DNA of 64,000 nucleotides from Diplocarpon mali (lineage: Eukaryota; Ascomycota; Leotiomycetes; Helotiales; Drepanopezizaceae). Numbering within the stretch: position 1 is the stretch's first letter; each line of letters opens with the position of its first letter. The notes beneath the pieces are model-generated. The model was not told the origin of the DNA and ran no database searches. It worked only from the letters and a program-made list of their open reading frames with translations. Below, piece by piece: positions 57,091-64,000 of the stretch. The stretch is from positions 131,077-195,076 of the forward strand of contig JAENRP010000025.1 in NCBI GenBank assembly GCA_024741835.1, written 5' to 3'. Position numbers and translations under genes: made by a program.

Positions 57091-58243
57091 CTACTTTTTC
57101 TCTGCCGAGAATGGAGAGCTGTTCACGTCCTTTGAGCCGTTGCGGGCGGGCGTGGTGTGATGAGTGCCGTGTTGGGATTTCTCCTTTCGCGCATCATCGA
57201 TCGCAGACCGCTGCTGGATACTGGAGTCGTGACTTTTCCATTCTAACTTAGTATCAGGTGGGAACCCGAGAACTCGTCTCATTGTCTCCCTATGAAATTT
57301 TAGTATTGCCCCGAGCAACACGTAGATAACATAACATACCTGATCTTGAGAACCCTTCCACCATCATTGCGGGCCCAGATACTTAAAATATCTTCTCCGT
57401 TTCTCACACTCAGGACAGCTCCACAAACTTCTTCGCTGGCCTCAGCAAACTGGTCACCGATCAGTGCAAATAGAAGATCCTCCCAGTATCTATCTGCCAC
57501 GCCCTTCTTCAGTCTAACGATCCACTTTCCGCCCTTCTTATTCTCATCGTCCTCCCACACTGGTCGGATACCCTTCTTAAATATGTGGTAGTCGGACACC
57601 AGAGGTAGACTCGAAGGACGCTTCAAATGTCCATAAACAGTGAAGAACTCCTCCATCGTATCGAAACGCGCTATAGGATGCAGGGTTTTTTCGTACTCCA
57701 CAAATCCATTTGACTTCGATATTGGCGGACGGAACCAGAGCGCCCAGCTATGTCTTAAGATATGCGAAGTTGGAGGTGTAGGCTCCTTAGGTCCTACAAG
57801 CGATACCTTTGAGGGCTTAGAGCCGACATCCTTGAGCTGCTTCTCGGCCGTCGGAGTCTTCGCGCCAATTGCACTCATATAGTCCATGCTGGTCGACGCC
57901 TTCGCGGTCTTCGGATTGGTAGTGAATTTTGAGAAGGCGCCCATTCCCAGCCCAAATGCGCCAGCTGCGCCAGCTGTTGGAGAAGCGACGGAAGACGTAG
58001 AAGGGGACATAGCGCCAAAAGGATTCTTTATGCTATGCGAGGAATTCTCCCCCGCTCTTCTGCCTATGGATCCCGTGTAGCTTTTATTCGATTCAATAGA
58101 AGAACGGGCGCCGTTTGTGGTGGAAGGAGTCCCCGTTGACAAGGAGAGCTTGCTATTTGTGCTGGGGAGGGGGTTAGCTTTGCGATCATAAGAAATGGCT
58201 ATTCAAATGATACTCACTTGGAACGGCGAGTCCACAAATCCAT
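57091..58243 (-). CDS. eIF4E-like mRNA cap-binding protein
   Basis: Cytosolic protein of the eIF4E family, binding the m7G cap of mRNA; this form looks like the fungal second eIF4E (4EHP/eIF4E2-like), which may repress or specialise translation. Three exons on the minus strand: 58218-58243, 57340-58161 and 57091-57289; total 1,047 nt or 348 residues, introns 56 and 50 bp, frame kept. The first ~140 residues are Ser/Ala/Gly-rich and disordered. The core starts at HSWALWFRPP (Trp148, Trp151), then EEFFTVYGHLKRPSSLP, SDYHIFKKGIRPVWEDDENK (Trp211) and GGKWIVRLKK (Trp222), then RYWEDLLFALIGDQF. The C-terminus (RRVLGFPPDTKLEWKSHDSS) is also typical. The tiny first exon (MDLWTRRSN) rests on ATG plus matching splice sites. 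Confidence 0.93.
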
Positions 58244-60280
58244 GGAGACGATAGAGGGGGGGGATTCGGGTGACAAGTGGTTCGTAGAAACTTGAAGCTT
58301 TGTTAGATAGAGCTCCTTTAATGCAAGTGGCTTTCAGTCGCTGTCTACCGAGTGGTCACTGATCTGGATTCGAGGGGTTGGAGGTGGTGAAAGAATGTGA
58401 CGCAGCAGACTAGATTTCGGGTTTGCGTTGATAATAGGACAGCGGCAGGAATGGGTTGCATCAATTTGAGTTATGTTCAAATTTTGGTGGAATTTAAGAT
58501 GGTTGTGATGTTACCTAAGATGTGGTGACGAGAAATATCGAAAGGCAGCGGGGCGGCGATGGGAACTACACAGAAACGGCTTAGCACAATCCTTAGCGCA
58601 TCGCAGGAAACAAATTCATAAAAGGGTTCTCGCGCGCCTCACTCCTTACTCCTCCAACAGCACGACCCCCAACTCAAATCTTCGCCAGCTCGATCAATTC
58701 CATACTCAGCTGGCGACTCCGATGTGCGGTCAAGATCGATCTACTACCACTTTAAAACCATTGTAGGGAGGGCCCCTTTCCACTCGTGGAATGCGCGTGC
58801 TTCCATGAATCTACGATGACCTCAAGATGGCAACATGCTCGCAGATGGAAACGGTACGGGGTAAGGAAGATTAAGGACTAAATGCGATATATGTAGGTAG
58901 CTTGATCTCTATCGTTATTAAACACAATGATGAAAACCAACTCTGGTAATACGATTCAGCCCTCATGCATAGCATGGCAAGCGGTCGAGCATGAGATCCC
59001 ATATTGGCAAAGAAACCGTCTGATTGAATTGATGCGATCACATTATGTCTCTACTTTCCACGTTCTTCTGGCTAACATATCTGAGGACTCTAGGAAGCTT
59101 CTTATACTTTCGCGCCGAAACGGTCATCCTCGAGCTCTCTGGGGTATACTACATGACTAGCGAACCAACTTCCTTTAGCAGCTGTCATTTTTTTTAATCA
59201 CTTGCAATTGGTTTTCTCTACTGTAGAATGCTTTCTGCTGACTTCACTAAGACAAGCCAATGCTTCTAGGATGTGGAATGAAATTGGTGGCAATTCTCGT
59301 ATCTCAAGCAGAGCGCTGTGTATGTGCATGTGAGACGATAGCGATATTCTCGCATGTATTTGCCGCGTCCTTCGGGTCTTCGAGAAATAAGTTGACAAGT
59401 AAAGAGTCTTAAATCGATAATGCATACAGATATATTCCTAACAGTTCTGAATATGAAAATATTTAACTGGTTGTCCCGCCTCTATTGTTCTTCTATTTAT
59501 CACATGATATATACGTAGATGACTTGTTTGTGCTAGCGCCTTTGTCGCGAATACGGTTCTCACTCCTGCGCTTGAACTTCTCTTATCTGACTTGTTTGGA
59601 GAATTCTAGCAGCCATAATCCGATCATCCTATCATCCAAAATCAAGCGTCTTGCCCCAGAATGGCGTTACCAGTGGGCAATGATGCCGTTTTCTATGTAG
59701 GCCGAGGATGGCTAGACGGCGGCCAGTCTTACTTGATCTTCCCCCTGGCGTCACTGATTAGTGTTAATACCGCTTTGTATATCATCCTCAATAGGCTATA
59801 GGGAGCAATTCCTGCGATTGGGCTATCATACGCGCTTAATACTGAGTTCTGAGATTACTTTTATTCGTTTTTTCCCTATTATGAACTGGATATATGCATA
59901 TCTCATATATAATAGAACCATATCTTTCTGGCCTGTCGTTGCTAATTGTTAGCTTCAACTTGATATTTAAGTTTAGTTTTTTTCTCCTTTTAATATGCTA
60001 TAGTAGTTCTAAAATATATTGCATAAGCAGAAAATGCTATAGTTGGATTGGGTTAAGGAGAAAATAGTACAAACACTCCTTGGATTCAGTATTCAGTCTT
60101 TTGTACCTATAGGTAACCCAAATTCCTTAGATAAGAGTCCAACCTGTACCTGAGTCAATAGCTACTCCCTTGAGGTCTTGCGCAGGTATGTTCTTAAGGA
60201 GGCGGCTAGGCAAATAGAGCCTCAGGGTTCCTTTGTGACAATGGCACTGCGGAATTACTTTAGTAACAAAGAACTGTGAA
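58244..60280. other. Gene-poor spacer, AT-rich after 59 kb
   Basis: The eIF4E-like promoter lies next to 58244. Frames beyond are short and without domains. A minus-strand frame at 60127-60309 (TLRLYLPSRLLKNIPAQDLK) reads like a scrap of protein beside the inverted repeat and may be retroelement debris. Confidence 0.4.
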
Positions 60281-60450
60281 GACCAGGAGTATAACCTCTG
60301 ACTCGGCACCGATATAGATCAGAATTGTACAGCAGTACAGAATAGAACTTCTAAGTAATGACTTGGAATCAACAATTATCGATCTTAAAAGACGTAGAAG
60401 GGCAAAGTATATATATATACAACCCTTGGCCAGCTAAGGCGTATTTATAC
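60281..60450 (-). repeat. Arm A of a ~165-bp inverted repeat pair
   Basis: On the minus strand this reads TATAAATACGCC, CTTTGCCCTT, GATTCCAAGTCATTAC, ATCGGTGCCGAGTCAGAG and TACTCCTGGTC in order; the same blocks occur in the same order on the plus strand at 61372-61540. Differences are mostly transitions. A TATA-like start and PBS-like end suggest LTR-derived arms. Confidence 0.75.
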
Positions 60451-60625
60451 TAGAGCTTAGACCTCAAGACAACCAACAATCGTCGTTTGTAACTCGTACT
60501 TCCTCGTGCACTCTTCTAGTTTACTATTAAGCCTACTATCAGAGCATCTCCTAACTACATAATGTAATGCAACAGCCTTTATTACTACTAATAAGCCTGA
60601 GAGCAAGCTCTTTTACAAAGGGGGG

Positions 60626-60912
60626 TAGTATAACAATAGCGCTACGGAGTTATAACGGTTATGGGTTTGGAATATATATATATATATATAAAGCAGGGTT
60701 ACTATAGCTTCTACTTTAACCAAGTATTCAAGGATACGCTTACATAATATAGGCAACAGGGCCTCTGGCCAGTGTATTTAAGTAAGGAGACTCTTTATAT
60801 GAGAGCTCTCGAACTTCTTCGATTTGTTTATATTAGACTTATAAACACGCCTTTACACCTACTCTTGCTACCATACTTGATCCTGCAATACCGGCGGTTC
60901 TGCGTTATTACA
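60626..60912 (+). mobile_element. Putative degenerate LTR (retrotransposon remnant)
   Basis: A polypurine tract (CAAAGGGGGG) at 60617-60625 is followed by TAGTATAACA, and about 287 bp later the sequence TTATTACA ends the segment. The ends are partly inverted, as in LTRs, if the first TG mutated to TA. A long TATATA run with TATAAAG at about 60668-60692 could be a promoter. No second LTR or coding domain is seen, so this is a fragment. Confidence 0.45.
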
Positions 60913-61371
60913 ATACCCGCCAAGGCCCTTGGCTATAAACCCGTCTAAAGTCCTTACAAAACGTGCCTAACTCCATATGATATACAATGACAAGGTGATC
61001 CTATGAATAAGGGGAGCGAGAGTCTAGTAGAGTAGCCTGCGCACCAAAACTGCAGGTTCGTAGCAGACACCACGTATAATATAGTATTTGTTTGGCATAG
61101 GGGAATGCGATAATTTGTTATCTTAGCCTGTAATGAAGTATCAGTATTTTATATGAGAAATAAGAAGCTATCAGCTGTAAGTTAAATGAGTTTATATTAC
61201 ATTGCCATAGAAGTAAATACCAACTCTAAATGACAGCATATATACAAAAGGTGGATTTTCAGTATGTTTGCCAAGTTAATCATACTGTGACAAATAGTCA
61301 CCTCAGGTCGGATTACTACCATAGGTAGATAGGGTCGACCATGGTTGTGGTCCAGTTGGGGTCCAGTTCCG

Positions 61372-61540
61372 GTACAAATACGCCATAGCTAGTTAAGGGG
61401 TATTTATATGTATATACTTCGCCCTTCCACTCCTTGGGTCGGTAGTTGCTGATTCTAAGTCATTACTCGGAAGTTCAATTCTGCACTGCCTTATGATTCC
61501 TATCCATATCGGTGCCGAGTCAGAGATTACACTCCTGGTC
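61372..61540 (+). repeat. Arm B of a ~165-bp inverted repeat pair
   Basis: Partner of 60281-60450 in opposite orientation, about 920 bp away. Shared blocks include GTACAAATACGCC, TTCGCCCTTCCA, GATTCTAAGTCATTAC and ATCGGTGCCGAGTCAGAG. Confidence 0.75.
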
Positions 61541-61630
61541 GTCGCACATACATTTATAAATTGTTTGGTTACAGCCTGCGACATGAGGCCATGTAGAAGG
61601 CGAACCAACATCGTCTCAAGTAAATGAAGT

Positions 61631-61646
61631 AACCCTAACCCTAACA
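61631..61646 (-). repeat. Short telomere-type tract (CCCTAA)
   Basis: AACCCTAACCCTAACA, about two and a half units in the opposite strand sense to the tract at 19972. It may be chance or a telobox; too short to mean more by itself. Confidence 0.5.
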
Positions 61647-61881
61647 CGTATTACAGGAACTCAATAATCCACAGCATCTCATTAGGGTGTCTCCTTCAAT
61701 ATAAGCTGCTACACTACTTCCGTGCTACTCGTCATCACTCTCCTCCCCATTCCTTATCACGTGCCCGGGAAGTCACATAGGTAACTAGCTGTGAGCTGAC
61801 CACTTCACACCCCACAGAAAAAATCTCCCCAGTACTTCTCAACCTCTCCTTCACTTCCACCAGTATACACCTACATGTCCC

Positions 61882-62064
61882 ATGGCACCCGTCGGGCGTC
61901 GGGAAATATCACTTTCCACGATCGTTGGACGTTGCCAGGGCCGTCTTAGCTACACTGCTTCAACACTAGGCTCGACGGCGGCCTCTCTGATCGGTGGTGC
62001 CAGTGTGGATCGGATCTATTATGAAAATGAAATTTCGAGCGCTTGGCTTGAGGCTGAGCTGTAA
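61882..62064 (+). CDS. Possible small ORF (60 codons), unsupported
   Basis: An ATG frame (MAPVGRREISLSTIVGRCQG onward) preceded by a promoter-like region with CACGTG near 61760 and CT-rich leader DNA. A second ATG seven bases upstream (61875) opens a different, shorter frame. No homology recognised. Listed because its setting looks more gene-like than the surroundings; it may be the first exon of something larger or nothing. Confidence 0.2.
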   Translation: MAPVGRREISLSTIVGRCQGRLSYTASTLGSTAASLIGGASVDRIYYENEISSAWLEAEL

Positions 62065-62998
62065 TCCTTGGTTTGAGGACTTGGAATGCTCCGAGGTGTC
62101 GCTTCAGAGATTATTTATTGTTTTGGAGATATCAAGGGTATTGGTGGCTGTGGGGAACTTAAAGTCGCTTTTTTTTTTGGCTTTGGGATTGACTCTGCGT
62201 TTTTTGTCCTAACCAGGTATATTCATTCGAGATTTGGCTCTGTTGATGGGCCATTGGAACCTTGCTTTTGCGTAATGATTAGTAACATCATTGCGTACAC
62301 ATTTACAGAACACTTTTAGATACTATACCTTTACAATACAGTTGTAAGAATTGAGGGGGTACAGCAATGTCTAGGAGTCACGTATCAGCATCTCAAGTCG
62401 TTCCTACATGTCCTCTCTTCTACATCCATTGATGAAACCGTTGTTATCGAATTCAATTTTACCATCTGTGTACACTCTAGTGAGGGCTCTGTAGTCTTGT
62501 TGCCCGTCGAATTTTTATATTGGCAGTATCCTTTTTGTGTGAATCCTCCCCATTATGACTCTGTTCCCATATCACAATGGCAAGTTCAACTGCACTTTGG
62601 ATCGAGTTTTCCTTATTTGGGAAATGAGTCTCTTTGATGCATGTCGCATTTTCACATGGAGACGGTTGATCTGTCCAAAATTTAAACCCTAATTATAATT
62701 AGAATCCCCAATATGAGGTAATTAAGTCTAGTGCTCGTTATGTCATTTGTTGTATATCGATTTTCCTGTAATGGCCGTCTCAAGTCTAGCCATTGCTAGA
62801 TCCAACAATACTATCACCAAGGCTTTATGAGGAGACACTGGCCCATAAAATCCAGTAAAAATCAATGCGACGTGCAATATAGCTCGCAATCTGTTTTTTC
62901 TCTCTTCGGCTTTTACTGCGTTCGCTGTCTGACGTCAAGCTTGTAATAGGATATTTAGCTGGAAGCAGAAGCAAGTTTCCTCCTTTATAGTGGAAGAT
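62065..62998. other. AT-rich stretch without recognised gene
   Basis: Only short frames. Nothing identified. Confidence 0.4.
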
Positions 62999-63440
62999 CT
63001 GTATTACACATCGTACATACTACGAGAGAGATGCTATGTGGATATTGTCTTGCTCTTATTTACGTCACTTGATTCGCTGCGTCTGTTGCACATCGAAGAT
63101 AGCGCCAAGAAAATAAAAAGTGGTAGGTAGATCTTTGACCTATGTCAGTTCTTCAATGTTCTTCCTGTTGCATATCGCAGAAGCTGCCAAGTGAATCGTG
63201 GATCCTTGATGGAAAGACTAACTTCCTCTTACTTCTGGTACCTTGTGATCATCTCTGTTGCACATCCAAGAAAGTGCGAAAAGAATACTAACGCGTAGGC
63301 TCCATACCCATGTCACTATTTTAATGCTAAGTCTGTTGCATATCGCAGTTATCAAGGAGATAATAAGCGGTTGATTCTCTTCCTCTCACTTTACAATACT
63401 TCTCTAACTTCCCGTTACATATTGTAGCAACAGCCAAGAG
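62999..63440. repeat. Six-copy diverged tandem repeat, ~82-90 bp period
   Basis: The anchor CTGTTGCAYATCGCAG recurs at 62999 (diverged), 63083, 63165, 63255, 63343 and 63412 (diverged), usually followed after 6-10 bases by GCCAAG, then an A-rich segment and a C/T-rich segment (for example CTTCCTCTTACTTCTGGTA). Spacing is 84, 82, 90, 88 and 69 bp. The reading frame is not kept between units, so this is not a coding repeat. Confidence 0.7.
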
Positions 63441-64000
63441 TTTTTATTAGTATATTACACCCAAAGTATTTCCATTTTCTGAGTAGTCTTACACCCCTGC
63501 GAGTTTATGTTCCCCATTTAGCCTGAAGTCAATCTTGCGATCCGTCTCCCCCCTCTGATATGCTTCGGTCTACAACATTCTATCGGAATTGTAAGCCAGT
63601 AACGTGTACTTCTTACTTTCAATCCAAGTTTACGGGAGAACACATGCTTCATGTATTAAACCATGGAAGTGAGGCATTATCCAGCCAATATTGCTGGGCC
63701 AAGGCTTCATGGCGACTTTTAGACATATGGCCACTACACACAATTGCCAATGATACAGCTCGAGAGGACTATCTGTAAGTAGGAATCGAGATGTCCGATG
63801 TCTTGAGCTTGTTGATAGAAAAGTAATCTACGCTTGTGTTTAGCGATAATGTGTGCTGAATTGGATTTTCGTTATACTTTGAAGAAGTGCTACGGAATGT
63901 ACATTCTATTCAGATGGTTATTGGTTTTTCGAGGGATGATGGGAGATACCAACCGCATAAGTTCTGCGACTTTCCATACATGAGAACCTATTCATTATCA
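63441..64000. other. Right edge, no supported gene
   Basis: A 72-codon frame at 63560-63778 has no recognisable domain. Anything starting here would continue beyond the window. Confidence 0.35.

Overview
The window is nuclear DNA of a filamentous ascomycete (Pezizomycotina; Leotiomycetes or a close class is only a guess). The evidence is short GT-AG introns of about 43-140 bp with CTAAC/CTAAT-type branch sites, a three-intron rpl4, fungal-only families (Ulp2 with a split protease, ELO-type elongase, HDA2/3-type chromatin protein), TTAGGG telomere-type repeats, and transposons carrying C-to-T/G-to-A damage typical of RIP (repeat-induced point mutation).

Layout. 1-14.3 kb: a Ulp2-type SUMO protease (minus), cox6 (minus, four exons) and a fatty-acid elongase (plus, four exons), separated by long non-coding stretches. 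14.3-25.1 kb: a GC-rich block full of microsatellites, short tandem duplications, a short interstitial telomeric tract and a 41-base assembly gap, with one credible gene (20.6-22.3 kb, a disordered protein with an acidic HELYLSSEEDAS motif). 25.4-32.8 kb: an AT-rich transposon island, with a complete but heavily RIP-damaged Ty1/copia element (LTRs and 5-bp target duplication intact) between two 276-bp Tc1/mariner-derived miniature elements. 34.6-38.2 kb: a hypothetical repeat protein and rpl4. 39-43.5 kb: a chromodomain/HDA2-3-like gene on the minus strand whose 3' half is open and whose 5' half, including the chromodomain, carries stops and frame changes. 45.5-50.5 kb: a 1,640-residue protein with OB-fold domains of the Pot1/Cdc13 telomere-binding type. 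51.1-54.7 kb: a flavin monooxygenase and a membrane fatty-acid desaturase (both plus). 57.1-58.2 kb: an eIF4E-like cap-binding protein (minus). 58.3-64 kb: AT-rich, gene-poor DNA with decayed retroelement pieces, a pair of inverted ~165-bp repeats and a diverged ~85-bp tandem repeat.

The genes are ordinary, independently transcribed fungal genes; I see no cluster, operon or obvious novel multi-gene system. The elongase and desaturase both belong to lipid metabolism but lie 39 kb apart. The most unusual points are the decayed 5' half of the chromodomain gene, the GC-rich block with several TATA-like islands and no detectable genes, the paired Tc1-derived miniature elements, and the unexplained repeats at 60.3-61.5 and 63.0-63.4 kb. 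Exon limits were worked out by hand; those whose summed exons keep frame (cox6, elongase, rpl4, desaturase, FMO, eIF4E-like) are the most reliable.
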